A stretch of 64,000 nt of DNA from the NCBI RefSeq assembly GCF_016907475.1, contig NZ_JAFBCA010000001.1, positions 2,914,001 to 2,978,000 of the forward strand, read 5' to 3'. The notes under the pieces are model-generated. The model saw only the letters and a list, made by a program, of their open reading frames with translations, did no database searches and was not told the origin of the DNA. Source of the DNA: Nocardioides cavernae (GTDB taxonomy: Bacteria > Actinomycetota > Actinomycetes > Propionibacteriales > Nocardioidaceae). Every line of letters starts with the position of its first letter. The first letter of the stretch is position 1. The translations under genes were made by a program, and so were the position numbers. Below are positions 9,391-19,236 of this stretch, in pieces.

Positions 9391-10758
9391 ATGACTGAGT
9401 ACGACGCCGGCGTCGACGCCGCGTCCACCGACGAGCCGACCGGGCCCACCCCGGTCCTGGCCGTGGTCGGGCGACCCAACGTGGGCAAGTCCACCCTCGT
9501 CAACCGGATCATCGGGCGCCGCGAGGCCGTCGTCGAGGACCGCCCGGGCGTGACCCGGGACCGCGTGTACTACGACGCCAACTGGAACGGCCGCGCCTTC
9601 ACCGTGGTCGACACCGGCGGCTGGGACCCCGACGCCCGCGGGCTCGCCGAGCGCATCGCCGGCCAGGCCGAGGTGGCGGTCACGCTGGCCGACGCCGTGC
9701 TGTTCGTCGTGGACGCGACCGTCGGGATCACCGACTCCGACGAGGCCGTCGTACGCATCCTGCGCAAGTCGGGCAAGCCCGTCGTCCTGGCCGCCAACAA
9801 GGTCGACGACCAGCGCACCGAGGCCGAGGCCTACGGCCTCTGGAACCTCGGCCTGGGCGAGCCGTTCGCGGTGTCCGCGCTGCACGGCCGCGGGTCCGGC
9901 GACATGCTCGACGCGATCCTCGCGGCGCTCCCGGAGACGCCGAAGGAGTCGTTCGAGGAGGTCGGCGGCCCGCGCCGCATCGCGATCGTCGGCAAGCCCA
10001 ACGTCGGCAAGTCGTCCCTGCTCAACATGCTGGCCAAGGAGGACCGGGTGGTCGTCGACAACGCCGCCGGCACCACGGTCGACCCGGTCGACGAGCTGAT
10101 CCAGCTCGGTGACCGCACCTGGCGCTTCATCGACACCGCGGGCATCCGCAAGCGGGTCAACCAGGCGTCCGGGCACGAGTACTACGCCTCGCTGCGCACC
10201 ACGACCGCGATCGACCGCGCCGAGGTGGCGGTGCTGGTGCTCGACGCCAGCGAGACGGTCTCCGAGCAGGACATGCGGATCATCCAGACGATCCGCGACG
10301 CCGGCCGCGCCATGGTCATCGCCTTCAACAAGTGGGACCTCGTCGACGAGGAGCGCCGCTACTACCTCGAGCGCGAGATCGAGCGCGACCTGGTCCAGCT
10401 GAAGTGGGCGCCGCGGATCAACTTCACCGCCCGCACCGGCTGGCACGTCGACCGTCTCGTCCCGGCGATCGACAAGGCGCTCGAGGGCTGGGAGACCCGC
10501 ATCGGCACCGGCGCCCTCAACACGTTCCTCGGGCGCCTGGTCGCCGAGCACCCGCACCCCGTGCGCAGTGGCAAGCAGGCCAAGATCCTGTTCGCGACCC
10601 AACCGTCGGTTGCCCCGCCCACGTTCGTGCTCTTCACCAGCGGCAAGCTCGATGCCTCCTACGAGCGCTTCATCGAGCGGCGGCTGCGCGAGGAGTTCGG
10701 TTTCGTCGGCACGCCGATCGTCATCGAGCAGAAGCCGCGGGAGAAGCGCAAGCGCTGA
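9391..10758 (+). CDS. der: Ribosome-associated GTPase Der (EngA)
   Basis: 455-aa Der with two tandem GTPase domains, needed for 50S subunit assembly. First P-loop GRPNVGKST near residue 29, with DTGG and NKVD; second P-loop GKPNVGKSS near residue 201, with DTAGI and NKWD. The C-terminal KH-like domain ends in the usual basic tail (KPREKRKR). It starts 6 bp after plsC and converges with the M23 peptidase gene, leaving a 12-bp gap. Confidence 0.97.
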   Translation: MTEYDAGVDAASTDEPTGPTPVLAVVGRPNVGKSTLVNRIIGRREAVVEDRPGVTRDRVYYDANWNGRAFTVVDTGGWDPDARGLAERIAGQAEVAVTLADAVLFVVDATVGITDSDEAVVRILRKSGKPVVLAANKVDDQRTEAEAYGLWNLGLGEPFAVSALHGRGSGDMLDAILAALPETPKESFEEVGGPRRIAIVGKPNVGKSSLLNMLAKEDRVVVDNAAGTTVDPVDELIQLGDRTWRFIDTAGIRKRVNQASGHEYYASLRTTTAIDRAEVAVLVLDASETVSEQDMRIIQTIRDAGRAMVIAFNKWDLVDEERRYYLEREIERDLVQLKWAPRINFTARTGWHVDRLVPAIDKALEGWETRIGTGALNTFLGRLVAEHPHPVRSGKQAKILFATQPSVAPPTFVLFTSGKLDASYERFIERRLREEFGFVGTPIVIEQKPREKRKR

Positions 10759-10770
10759 CCTCGCCGCTGC

Positions 10771-11451
10771 TCAGGGATCGAGGCCCTGGGCCTGCAGCCA
10801 GTCCATCGGGTCGACCGGGCTGCCGGCGGCCGGGCGCACCTCGAGGTGGAGGTGCGGGCCGGTGGAGTTGCCGGTGGAGCCCACGCTGCCGATGACGTCG
10901 GTGATGCCGACCTGCTGGCCGGCGACGACGCTCGTGTCGGTCTGGTGGCAGTACCAGACCTCGGTGCCGTCGGGGAGCGTGAGTATCGTGCGCAGGCCGT
11001 AGGGCCCGGCGTACGCGACCTCGGTGACGGTGCCGTCGGCGACCGCGACCAGCGGCTCGCCGGCGTACGCGCTGAAGTCCTGGCCGCCGTGCTCTGCCTC
11101 CCACAGCGGACCGGTCAGCCCGAAGCCGGCCGAGAGGTCGTACGACGCCAGCGGCAGCACGGCACGCACCGCGTCCGGGTCGCCGTCGTAGCCGTAGCGG
11201 GCCAGCACGGCGCGATAGCCGATGAGCGCCCGGTCGCGGGCGTCCGCGGCCTGGTTGAGGGTCGCCAGGCTGTGCTGGCGCTCGGCGAGCTGCTCGGCCA
11301 GAGCGACGGCCTGCGCGACGGCCTCGGCCTCACCGCTGTCCTCGCGCACGACCGCCTCGGGTGCGGCCTGGGCGGCGGGCGCGACGAGGCCCGTCCCGAC
11401 GATCGCCGCGAGGGCGGCGACCACCAGGCCGAGGCGTGGCACAGCTGGCAT
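10771..11451 (-). CDS. Secreted M23-family metallopeptidase
   Basis: 226-aa LytM/M23 endopeptidase predicted to cut peptidoglycan cross-bridges outside the cell. A signal peptide ending near AAQAA (about residue 30) is followed by a helical segment and the M23 domain. Zinc ligands are visible as HGGQD and the HLHLEV motif. The ATG at 11451 is chosen because the signal peptide begins there and GGGGG lies 8 bases upstream; an upstream extension to 11559 is unlikely. I looked for a c-di-AMP (ydaO) riboswitch in the 216-bp leader and saw no recognisable core. Confidence 0.9.
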   Translation of the reverse strand: MPAVPRLGLVVAALAAIVGTGLVAPAAQAAPEAVVREDSGEAEAVAQAVALAEQLAERQHSLATLNQAADARDRALIGYRAVLARYGYDGDPDAVRAVLPLASYDLSAGFGLTGPLWEAEHGGQDFSAYAGEPLVAVADGTVTEVAYAGPYGLRTILTLPDGTEVWYCHQTDTSVVAGQQVGITDVIGSVGSTGNSTGPHLHLEVRPAAGSPVDPMDWLQAQGLDP

Positions 11452-11667
11452 CAGGAAACCCCCACAGGTCGACGGTCCATGGTCGGGCCGCACGGGCCGG
11501 CGCTCACGGCGTTCGGCGACAAATGGCCCACTCGGACTACGACCGTGGCGACCCGGCAAGGTGGCGCGAACACGGGGGGAGCTGGGTGGATGGCGGGTCG
11601 ATTCCGTGACCGCGGAAGCCCTGCGGTAGTCTTCCCATCGCTCCGCAGGCCTCGTGCCAGGAGCACT

Positions 11668-11741
<74 letters not shown>

Positions 11742-11747
11742 CCGAGA

Positions 11748-11777
11748 GAACCGGCTCTGACCAGCGGAAACGCAGGG

Positions 11778-11790
<13 letters not shown>
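11748..11790 (+). terminator. Hairpin downstream of tRNA-Pro
   Basis: Arms GAACCGGCTCTGACC (11748-11762) and GGTCAGGGCCGGTTC (11776-11790) pair over 15 bp with a single T-G wobble. The loop contains its own GCG-GAAA-CGC mini-hairpin, a GNRA tetraloop. There is no T-tract, so it is either a GC-rich actinobacterial terminator or a processing structure. Confidence 0.7.
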
Positions 11791-12150
<360 letters not shown>

Positions 12151-12215
12151 TCACCGGTGGAGCCGCACCGACCGGGGGAGCCACCGGAGCCTGCGCTCGG
12201 TCAGGCGTAGAGGAC

Positions 12216-12857
12216 TCAGCGTGCGCCGAGCCCGCTCGGGCCGGACTTGTGACGGGCAGGAGGAGCTGTAAGCAACGGGCGTGGTGGATCGAGCACCACC
12301 ATCACGGCGAGGTTGTTGACTCGCGCATGGCGCTTGGCGAGCTGGGCATCCTCGAGCAGGAGCCGGGCCGTGACGGTGCACTCACCGCCGTGCAAGGCGA
12401 CCAGCTCTCCTGCGCGCACCACCGCGGCGGCACCGACGACGTCGAAGTGCACCTCCAGCAGGAACTCGAAGGAGTTGATGAAAGTGTCGTCGACGTAGAG
12501 GTCGACGTGTGGGTGGTGCACGGATGTCACTCGGTGGGTCGCCAGCAGCGCCACCTCCTCCGTACCCGGTGCGGCCGCCGTACGTCGCGCCGCCTCAACG
12601 AGCCGGCTGTGCCTGCGCCAGCCCGCCACGAGCAGGTCGCCGAGGTCGAGGTCGACGAGGTCGTCGGCCATGGCGCCGACGTCCCGGTCGATGTGGTCGG
12701 CGACCGACGATGCCAGGCGCCGGACCACCTCCAGCCTGTGGCGCGCGTGGTCGTGGCCGCGGATCGCCTCTCCGGCGTCGCGGGGCTCGCCGTTGTCGCG
12801 CTCGTCGAAGAGCAGGCTGCGGGCGGTGGTGGGGTTACCGATGCGGGTGCTGGTCAT
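12216..12857 (-). CDS. Hypothetical protein coupled to PASTA protein
   Basis: 213 aa, not recognised. The start ATG overlaps the stop of the upstream PASTA gene (ATGA), so the two are translationally coupled. The N-terminal 50 residues are polar; the middle is rich in hydrophobic beta-type segments (ATHRVTSVHHPHVDLYVDD, FEFLLEVHFDVVGAAAVVRAG, then TVTARLLLEDAQLAKR). There is no signal peptide or membrane helix, so it is probably cytoplasmic. Coupling suggests it acts with the PASTA protein. Confidence 0.7.
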   Translation of the reverse strand: MTSTRIGNPTTARSLLFDERDNGEPRDAGEAIRGHDHARHRLEVVRRLASSVADHIDRDVGAMADDLVDLDLGDLLVAGWRRHSRLVEAARRTAAAPGTEEVALLATHRVTSVHHPHVDLYVDDTFINSFEFLLEVHFDVVGAAAVVRAGELVALHGGECTVTARLLLEDAQLAKRHARVNNLAVMVVLDPPRPLLTAPPARHKSGPSGLGAR

Positions 12858-14275
12858 GGTTCGACCTCCTGGACGGTCTGAGTGCCGAGGTCTCGGTGTG
12901 GCGTCAGACGTAGCACCCGCGTCTGCGGGGACTCGTCGGCGCTTCGCTCGGCGACGTGCTCCTCAGAGCGGCCGGACACCGGGTCGAGCGCGAGGTTCTT
13001 GGCGACCCACCGCTGGTCGCCCCGGCGTTTGAGCGCCCGACCGCCGGTGGCGCCGGCGGCTGCCACCAGGAGCGTCGCTGCCCCGATGCCGGCGACCATG
13101 GCCCACGGCGAGTCGTCTTCGACGATGACGGTGACGGTCGAGCCCACGGCGACGTGGGTGCGTGCCACCGGCTGTTGACTGCTGATCGTGCCGTCGCCGT
13201 CGCCGTCGCCGTCGGGCTGGCTCAGGAAGAGGCCGACGCTCGACAGCAAATCGCGCGCCTCGTCGGCGGTGAGCCCGACAAGGTCGGGCACCACCACCAC
13301 GCGCACGGGCCGACGCCCGCTCTGCACGCTGACGTTGACCTCGCTCCGTACTGGCACCAGGCCACCCGGCTCGGGGCGCTGTCCCCGCACCGTGCCGCCG
13401 GTGCCCGTTACCACGCCAAGCTCGAGGTCACGGCGGTCCAGCACCGCAGGGACGTCAGCGAGCTTCAGGCCGCGCAGGTCCGGTACGCGCACCCTTGTCG
13501 TAGGGGGCAGGCCCAGGGTGACGGCGACCGAGTCGCCAGGCGCCGCCTCCTGCCCCGCCAGAGGCCGCTGCTCCTGCACGTTGCCGCCGCCGGGGTTGGC
13601 GATGCTGCCCAGCAGCAAGCCGGCCGACTCCAGCGCGGCCCGTGCCGACGCCACGGACAGGCCGACCACGTCCGGGACGACCACGACGTCCTCGACCGGC
13701 GGGGTGCCGAGGTCGAGGTCGACGCGACTGAGCGGCTGCACCAGCAAGCCAGCGGCAGGCTGCTGATCCTCGACGAAGTCACCGGTGCCCGTGACGACCC
13801 CAGGCACCAGCTTGGCAGCCCTGATCTCCTGCTCGGCTTCGGCCCGGGTCAGGCCCACCACGTTGGGTACCGCGACGTCTGGCTCTCGTGGCGCAGTCAC
13901 GAGGAGATTCGAGGTGTCGCCAAGGGCGCCGTCCGACACGCATTGCGCTGTGACGCGGTGCTCGGTCAGCTGGGCGGACTCCGGGACGACGAAGGTGCCG
14001 GCTGCCGAGCCGCCGGCCAGCTCCTCCCGGACCAACTCCTGATCGCCGTCCCACAGGAGGGCCAGGGTTCCGTCGGTCTGCACGTCGTCAATCGGTAGGC
14101 ATCCGTCGAACCCGCTCGCCGTCCAAGGCACCAACGCCCCAGGAGGCGACTCGTCGCGGTCGAGGCTGAGTGACGGGATCGCCACGGCGGACGCTGTCCC
14201 CGCCAGGACCAGTAGGAGCGCGCCCACGAGCCCGGCGAGGCGTGCTCGCTTACGAGGCGCTGGCGAGCGGGACAC
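12854..14275 (-). CDS. PASTA-domain membrane protein without kinase domain
   Basis: 473 aa from a GTG at 14275 (GGGGG 5 bases upstream; starts directly on the signal-anchor); longer ATG starts at 14335 or 14356 are possible. Order: signal-anchor helix (LAGLVGALLLVLAG), an Ig-like or unknown domain of about 130 residues, four PASTA repeats opening VPNVVGL, VPDVVGL, VPDLRGL and VPDLVGL, a second membrane helix near the end (AMVAGIGAATLLVAAAGA) and a basic cytoplasmic tail. PASTA repeats bind peptidoglycan fragments, usually in Ser/Thr kinases or PBPs; neither is present here. Topology suggests a wall-sensing or anchoring role, which is inference. Confidence 0.85.
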   Translation of the reverse strand: MSRSPAPRKRARLAGLVGALLLVLAGTASAVAIPSLSLDRDESPPGALVPWTASGFDGCLPIDDVQTDGTLALLWDGDQELVREELAGGSAAGTFVVPESAQLTEHRVTAQCVSDGALGDTSNLLVTAPREPDVAVPNVVGLTRAEAEQEIRAAKLVPGVVTGTGDFVEDQQPAAGLLVQPLSRVDLDLGTPPVEDVVVVPDVVGLSVASARAALESAGLLLGSIANPGGGNVQEQRPLAGQEAAPGDSVAVTLGLPPTTRVRVPDLRGLKLADVPAVLDRRDLELGVVTGTGGTVRGQRPEPGGLVPVRSEVNVSVQSGRRPVRVVVVPDLVGLTADEARDLLSSVGLFLSQPDGDGDGDGTISSQQPVARTHVAVGSTVTVIVEDDSPWAMVAGIGAATLLVAAAGATGGRALKRRGDQRWVAKNLALDPVSGRSEEHVAERSADESPQTRVLRLTPHRDLGTQTVQEVEP

Positions 14276-14580
14276 TGTTACCCCCGGTGAACCATGTGGC
14301 CGTGCCTTCCAACTTTCCTCCCGCCGAGGCGTCATGGCAACACTCGGGCAGTCCATCGATCTCCCTGACCACGCATGCGGCTTGGTGGCCGCCTGGAACG
14401 GTCGGTCCGAGTCGGAACAGACATCAGCCAGGTAGGCGCGTCGGGGCGGTGACCCCGCGAAACGGTGGGGCGGGCCAACCCAGGTCCGGCGGAAAGGCTT
14501 CCTTGGCTCGGACAGGGATGTGCGTGCCGCCCGTCCCGCTCGGGCCGTCTGGATCCTGGGCGACCCAGGCTTCTGCTGCA

Positions 14581-14619
14581 GAGCAGCCTCACCCCCGTCG
14601 GGCGGCGATGAGGCTGCTC
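14581..14619 (-). terminator. Hairpin terminator after the metalloprotease gene
   Basis: Perfect 11-bp inverted repeat GAGCAGCCTCA (14581-14591) / TGAGGCTGCTC (14609-14619) with a 17-nt loop, 50 bp past the stop of the minus-strand metalloprotease gene. The rest of the gap 14276-14668 shows nothing else I can name. Confidence 0.75.
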
Positions 14620-14668
14620 CGTCGCAGGACCGTCACGGTCCACGTGGGCCCCTGGTTCGCAGCTAGGG

Positions 14669-16984
14669 TCAGCGCGACCGCAGCTCCTCCACGACTCCTG
14701 GGAGGACGCCGCGTCGGGCCAGGACGTCCGCGGAGGCGTTGAGCAGGTCCGTTCGCGCTGTCGTGTCGCCCATGTCCTCCATGGCGGCGGCGAGCCGCTC
14801 TGTCTGCTTCGTGACGGCGATGTGACCGAGCGAGTCGGCGGCTCGATCGAAGTCACCGAGCGACGCGGAGAGCAGCTGGGTCGCCTCGTGGGGGTCGGCC
14901 GGGACGACCTCCACGACCTCGGTGCCTGCGTCCCCGAGGGCGAGCACCTTGCCGTCGGTCGCCTTCGGGGCGCCGAGGGCGGCAGTGGCGTGGACAGCCG
15001 CGGCCGACTCGGGGAGCCGCTCGGCCACCTCGCGGAGGGTGTCGTTCGCGGAGGTCAGCACGCGTGATCCACCGAAGGCCAGCACGTGGGCCACCTCCTT
15101 GGTGAACATGTCGTCGGCGAGCCGCTCGGCCTCGGTTCCGCTTGGTCGGTCGACGACGATGCCCAGCGGCCTGCTGAGCGCCGCTGTGGCGCCCGACTGT
15201 GCCTCCGTGGCGGCGTAGACCGTGTACGAGCCGGGTTCGCTGACCAGCCAGCCACCGCTGCCCGCAGAGACGAAGACCGAGGCGTACATGGCGTCGCCCG
15301 GCTGGAGGACGCGCGGCGCGGGCGCGGTGCAGTACCGCGCGAACGGCAGCCACCGCTTCGCCTCGCCGCCGTCCTTGGCGACGACGATCGCGAGACCGTC
15401 GCCCTGCAGAGCGTTGTCGTCCACCACGGCCGGCGTGGACGAGACGTTCTTGAGCCGCAGCTCCAGGACGACCGGCTCGAGGAACTCGAAGCGCGGCTCG
15501 CGGTGCACGCGCAGCTCCAGCTCGAGCGGCCCGGTCACGGCGGCACGCAGCTGCTCGTACGCTTCTTGCTCGAACCCGTGGTTGTCGAACCACGGCGCCG
15601 CGCCCATCTTGACGAAACGCTCCGGTGCGTGGCGAAGGAAGAGCAGCTCGTCCGGGCTGAACCCGTAGTCGAACGCGGCGAAGAATGCGTCCAGGCCGCC
15701 CGGGTAGTTGTACGGGTAGTTCATGAAGCTGAGTGCGGCGGGTTCGTCGGTGAGGGAGACCCACCCTGTGCCGAGCGACTTCTGCCACGAGTGTGCAAGG
15801 TTGAATGCGTGACCGATCTCGTGCATGGCGGTCCAGAACTTCATGCGCTCGACCCACGGGCCGGGGTGGACCTCGCCGTTGGGCGCCTGCGAGATGAACG
15901 AGTCGCTGAAGATGGCGGTGCCTTGGCGTTGGGCGGCGCCGATGTCGTCGAACATGATGCCGCCGAGCGACGTGCCTTGGTCGTGCAGTCGTGCGAACAG
16001 GACCCAGATCGCCCACTGGGGCGCGTCGGCCCAACGGGACCAGTGGGCCTGCATCGCGTCGTGCATCTCCTGGTCGGACCAGGCGGAGCCAGGCGGGTTG
16101 GGGATCACCGAGTCCCCGCCCGTCTTCGTCACCTGGAACCCCAGGCGGGAGTAGGCGGTCTCCAGTGTCAACGTCGAGCCGGGCGCCGAGGGGGAGCGGT
16201 TCGGGTGGGTGGCGGGGTTGTGCGAGGTCACCGCGGTGGCGTCGCTGACCCGGTCGTACTCGAACGCGACGTCTCGGAACGCGGCCTTCTGGAAGCTGAA
16301 GGTGTGCGTGACAGGGGATGCGGTTCCGCCGCTGAAGGTCGCGGTGGCTTTCCTGTTCGAGGGAAGGAACGGGCCTCCGGTGAGCTTGACCGTCACCGTG
16401 GTGTGCGGGCGCAGCGAGGCGTTGCCGTCGCGGTAGCTGATCGGACCTGACCATGTCCCGGTCGCTGGGTCCTTCTTCACCCGGGCGATCCAGGTGAGCC
16501 TGCCTCCGAAGAGTCGGGTGATGGTGCCGCTGATGGTCATCGTCGGCTTCACTCCGTCGATGTCGACGCGCAGCTCCTCGGAACCGAACAGCGGTGTGAT
16601 CGATGGTACCGGAACGAGTGGAGCCACAGCGTCCTCAGCGGTGCCGGCGTGCGGTTCTTGGCCGTTGGTGGAGCTCCCCGCCTGGTCCGGAGCGGATGCT
16701 CCGAGTGGGGTGATCGGCGGGAACGGGGGGATCTGCGGAGTGGGAATGGGCACAGGTACCGGCGGCAGCACGATGGGCCGATCGACGCGGTACACGCCGG
16801 AGCGGCGCAGCAGGATCGGCGGGAACGGGATGGGCGAGAGGGGGGCCTTCGCCGCGGCGAGCCCCCCGTGATCCGCGTCGTCGTACACGTCGGGAACCGC
16901 GTCGGGGACTGCAGCGACCTCGGCGGTCGCGTTGCGTGTCGTGCGGTAGTCCTCGTCGGACGCGCGGCTGAGATCGATGGACAT
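14669..16984 (-). CDS. Metzincin-like metalloprotease, candidate injection-system cargo
   Basis: 771 aa. Residues 1-130 are acidic then strongly proline-rich (LPPVPVPIPTPQIPPFPP), with no Sec signal. A beta-rich domain follows (about 140-270). The zinc motif HEIGHAFNLAH begins at His388, and a Met-turn-like SFMNYP has Met421, fitting a metzincin (HEXXHXXXXXH plus Met-turn). The C-terminal 250 residues contain beta segments and then alpha-helix. GAGGAGCG precedes the ATG. A CGTCTAGACG palindrome (17056-17065) lies upstream. A secreted-type protease without a Sec signal in a genome with an eCIS locus suggests injected cargo; this is inference. Alternatives are an intracellular protease or secretion by another route. 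Confidence 0.8.
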   Translation of the reverse strand: MSIDLSRASDEDYRTTRNATAEVAAVPDAVPDVYDDADHGGLAAAKAPLSPIPFPPILLRRSGVYRVDRPIVLPPVPVPIPTPQIPPFPPITPLGASAPDQAGSSTNGQEPHAGTAEDAVAPLVPVPSITPLFGSEELRVDIDGVKPTMTISGTITRLFGGRLTWIARVKKDPATGTWSGPISYRDGNASLRPHTTVTVKLTGGPFLPSNRKATATFSGGTASPVTHTFSFQKAAFRDVAFEYDRVSDATAVTSHNPATHPNRSPSAPGSTLTLETAYSRLGFQVTKTGGDSVIPNPPGSAWSDQEMHDAMQAHWSRWADAPQWAIWVLFARLHDQGTSLGGIMFDDIGAAQRQGTAIFSDSFISQAPNGEVHPGPWVERMKFWTAMHEIGHAFNLAHSWQKSLGTGWVSLTDEPAALSFMNYPYNYPGGLDAFFAAFDYGFSPDELLFLRHAPERFVKMGAAPWFDNHGFEQEAYEQLRAAVTGPLELELRVHREPRFEFLEPVVLELRLKNVSSTPAVVDDNALQGDGLAIVVAKDGGEAKRWLPFARYCTAPAPRVLQPGDAMYASVFVSAGSGGWLVSEPGSYTVYAATEAQSGATAALSRPLGIVVDRPSGTEAERLADDMFTKEVAHVLAFGGSRVLTSANDTLREVAERLPESAAAVHATAALGAPKATDGKVLALGDAGTEVVEVVPADPHEATQLLSASLGDFDRAADSLGHIAVTKQTERLAAAMEDMGDTTARTDLLNASADVLARRGVLPGVVEELRSR

Positions 16985-17101
16985 GGTGGGCGCTCCTCTT
17001 CTGGGTGGTGACCTTCCACCTGGAGCGGAGCCGCCGGACGACCACCAGATACACCCGTCTAGACGACCGGCAGGCAGCGCGACGCGGCGTACGGCTCGTG
17101 G

Positions 17102-17401
17102 CTAGGCGAACATCGGTGGCGTCGCCTGCGGCAGCACGTCCAGCGAACCGTCCGTGACGTTCACTCGCACGTGCGGTGTGGCTGCCGGGTCCAGTCCGAC
17201 CTCGGCCGAGAGACCCCGCTCGGGAACGGTGATCTGCACGGTCGCTCGGGCGTCGGACGGGACGTCCAGCTCGACGACGGTCGCCAGCCCCACCTGGTGA
17301 CGTGTGGTCACGTCGGGGTCGGTGTGGTGGTCCTCGCTGGCGACGAGGACCACCAGATCGTGGTCGAAGCCGTTCTCCAGGTAGACATGGATCCCGGTCA
17401 T
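17102..17401 (-). CDS. Small beta-rich hypothetical protein
   Basis: 99 aa with a good Shine-Dalgarno (AAGGGAG). The sequence alternates hydrophobic and polar residues (IHVYLENGFDHDLVVLVA, VGLATVVELDV, TVQITVPERG), typical of a compact beta-sandwich. It has no signal peptide or membrane helix. It lies upstream of the metalloprotease gene on the same strand with a 117-bp gap and may share its transcript. Function unknown; an accessory or inhibitor role is possible but not shown. Confidence 0.65.
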   Translation of the reverse strand: MTGIHVYLENGFDHDLVVLVASEDHHTDPDVTTRHQVGLATVVELDVPSDARATVQITVPERGLSAEVGLDPAATPHVRVNVTDGSLDVLPQATPPMFA

Positions 17402-17496
17402 CGGCGTCTCCCTTCACCTCGTGGGCTCGAGGACGAGGTCATGGGGTACCACGATCCCACCATTCCGAACGCCACCACAGATCGATGGGCCAGCTC

Positions 17497-18606
17497 CTAT
17501 CGCGGCGTCGGTGCGCCGGGGAAGGTGCCGCGCTCGGGACGACTCGCGGTCGCAGCCTTGCCGGGTGCGTGGGAGAGCAGCTCCTGCGCCTGCTTGTCGA
17601 CGAATCCCACGAAGAGCTGCTGTGCGACTCCGAACAGGAAGGCGTAGGCGAGGATCTGTTGCTGGTTGTCGAGGTTGGACAACCCGGGGATGAAGTGTGC
17701 GGCGACGAGGAGTAGCCCGCCCACGGCCGTCAGGGCCCCCACCGGCAGCTTGAGCGCGGCCAGTGCGGTGGGGACGTCGTAGGCGACCGAGGTCCCCTGC
17801 ATGTTCCTGATGGAGATGATCGCGGACAGGAGCCCACCGAGCGCCCCCAGGGATGCGACGATCCCCACGTCCGCCTTGGACGGATCGCCAAGTCCTGACG
17901 CACAGACCTCCTGTGCCTCGCTGAAGCAGATGGGTAGTGCTTCCGGGTTGTTCCATGCGTACGCCACGACGGCGATCAGGGTGACGCCGAGGATGGCGGC
18001 ACTCCCCAGGACGGCGTTGCGGAAGCTGCGCAGACGCTTGTACTCCGAGTCGGCGGCCTCGAACCCCACCTGGACCGCCTTGGCCAGCTGGGCGCGGCGT
18101 TGTTCCGGAGACTGTGCCTCGGACTGGAGGGCGAAGGCGGCGGCGCGCCTGGGGTCGTCCCGGTCGAGCCGTGCTTCCACGCGGGCGATTGCCTCGGGCA
18201 CTTCTGCCTCGGCGTGGACGTCGTCGTAGAGCGACGTCATCAGGATCTCCGCAGCGTGGAGGTTCTGGTAGGCCGCATCAACGTGTGCCCCTCGCCACCA
18301 GTTGCGGACGCTGCGGGTCGGTTGGACCCGCGTCGCCGCGAGCGCAGCGTGCTTGAGCCGGTCCTCGGCCCGCTCAGCGAGCTGGGTCTCGCCGGCCGAC
18401 AGGTCCCTGTCGAGCCGCATCGCCTCGAGGCGCGCCTCCAGGACGGCGGCGCGCACCAGGACCTCCTGCGACCAGACCCGGCGCGTCCGACGGCGACGCT
18501 GACGTCCCTGGGACTCCTCGTTGTCGTCAGCAGCCTCTGCGGTGGGCCACCGACGGTCGGAAGGCCGTGGCGGGGCTGACTCCTGTGTGGTGCGGGTCGT
18601 TGTCAT
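17497..18606 (-). CDS. Four-helix membrane protein, unknown function
   Basis: 369 aa. A basic, disordered N terminus (QRRRRTRR near 36-43) leads to a helical, possibly coiled-coil cytoplasmic region (about 45-190), then four predicted membrane helices at about 196-218, 247-266, 286-308 and 318-336. The loop between helices 1 and 2 contains two Cys. Not recognised. The large N-terminal helical domain on a membrane anchor would suit docking or assembly near the membrane. It follows the small secreted-protein gene by 37 bp on the same strand. Confidence 0.8.
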   Translation of the reverse strand: MTTTRTTQESAPPRPSDRRWPTAEAADDNEESQGRQRRRRTRRVWSQEVLVRAAVLEARLEAMRLDRDLSAGETQLAERAEDRLKHAALAATRVQPTRSVRNWWRGAHVDAAYQNLHAAEILMTSLYDDVHAEAEVPEAIARVEARLDRDDPRRAAAFALQSEAQSPEQRRAQLAKAVQVGFEAADSEYKRLRSFRNAVLGSAAILGVTLIAVVAYAWNNPEALPICFSEAQEVCASGLGDPSKADVGIVASLGALGGLLSAIISIRNMQGTSVAYDVPTALAALKLPVGALTAVGGLLLVAAHFIPGLSNLDNQQQILAYAFLFGVAQQLFVGFVDKQAQELLSHAPGKAATASRPERGTFPGAPTPR

Positions 18607-18643
18607 CGGCTTGCTCCTTCCGTCTCGTCAGCGCGTGCTCGGC

Positions 18644-19150
18644 TCATTTCAGGAACCACTCATCGGTCGTGTAGTCGGTCCGCCAGTCGGCCGCGGTGAA
18701 GTCCGTGTGCACCCACACCCGCAGGTACAGCCGCCCGGAGTAGGTGTAGGTCTTCACCCAGACCGCCTTCGTGGCCCAGCTGTAGGAATAGGTCGCACGC
18801 TGCCAGCTGTCCGACATCTCGTACGCGCGGCGCGTCCCCCAGTCGCAGTCGGTCGGGCTGCAGCTGCCGAAGGGCCGGAGCGTGAAGTAGCTCTGGCCAC
18901 CGGTGCAGTTGCCGTTCTCGTCGCACAGGATCTGGTCGCCGCAGTGGAAGCCGACGACGACGCGGGTCGTGGAGCGCGTGGCGGTGTTCGTGTTGCGCCA
19001 GTCGCCGACCATCGGTTGTGCGGCGCACAGTGCCGAGGCGGAGGTGGTCGTCGCCGCCGTGACGCCGACGGTGGCAAGGGCGGCCGCCATGAGCGTGGCG
19101 ACCAGCCGGCAGAGGTGCCGAAGGACGGAGGCGTTGCGGCGTGTGGACAT
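18644..19150 (-). CDS. Small secreted protein with CxPTDCDWG-type motif
   Basis: 168 aa; ATG at 19150 chosen because GAGGAG lies 6 bases upstream and a clear signal peptide follows (cleavage near ASALC, about residue 38). The mature part has the pattern WRNTNTATRSTTRVVV ... CSPTDCDWGTRRA, which I recognise as a motif recurring in bacterial secreted proteins of unknown function, and six Cys that could form disulfides. It is followed, on the same strand, by the membrane protein ending at 17497 and is preceded 86 bp upstream by the DyP gene. Role unknown. Confidence 0.75.
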   Translation of the reverse strand: MSTRRNASVLRHLCRLVATLMAAALATVGVTAATTTSASALCAAQPMVGDWRNTNTATRSTTRVVVGFHCGDQILCDENGNCTGGQSYFTLRPFGSCSPTDCDWGTRRAYEMSDSWQRATYSYSWATKAVWVKTYTYSGRLYLRVWVHTDFTAADWRTDYTTDEWFLK

Positions 19151-19236
19151 GGGGTCTCCTCGCAATGGGTGTGCCTGGGGCAGGTTGCGCTATTGCGGAG
19201 AGTCCTGGGACGTCCCGTGATACATCGGCACGCCGA

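Noticed and set aside
11452..11667. c-di-AMP (ydaO) riboswitch before the M23 peptidase gene
   Set aside because: Such riboswitches often precede wall hydrolases in actinobacteria, but I could not find the conserved core in this leader.
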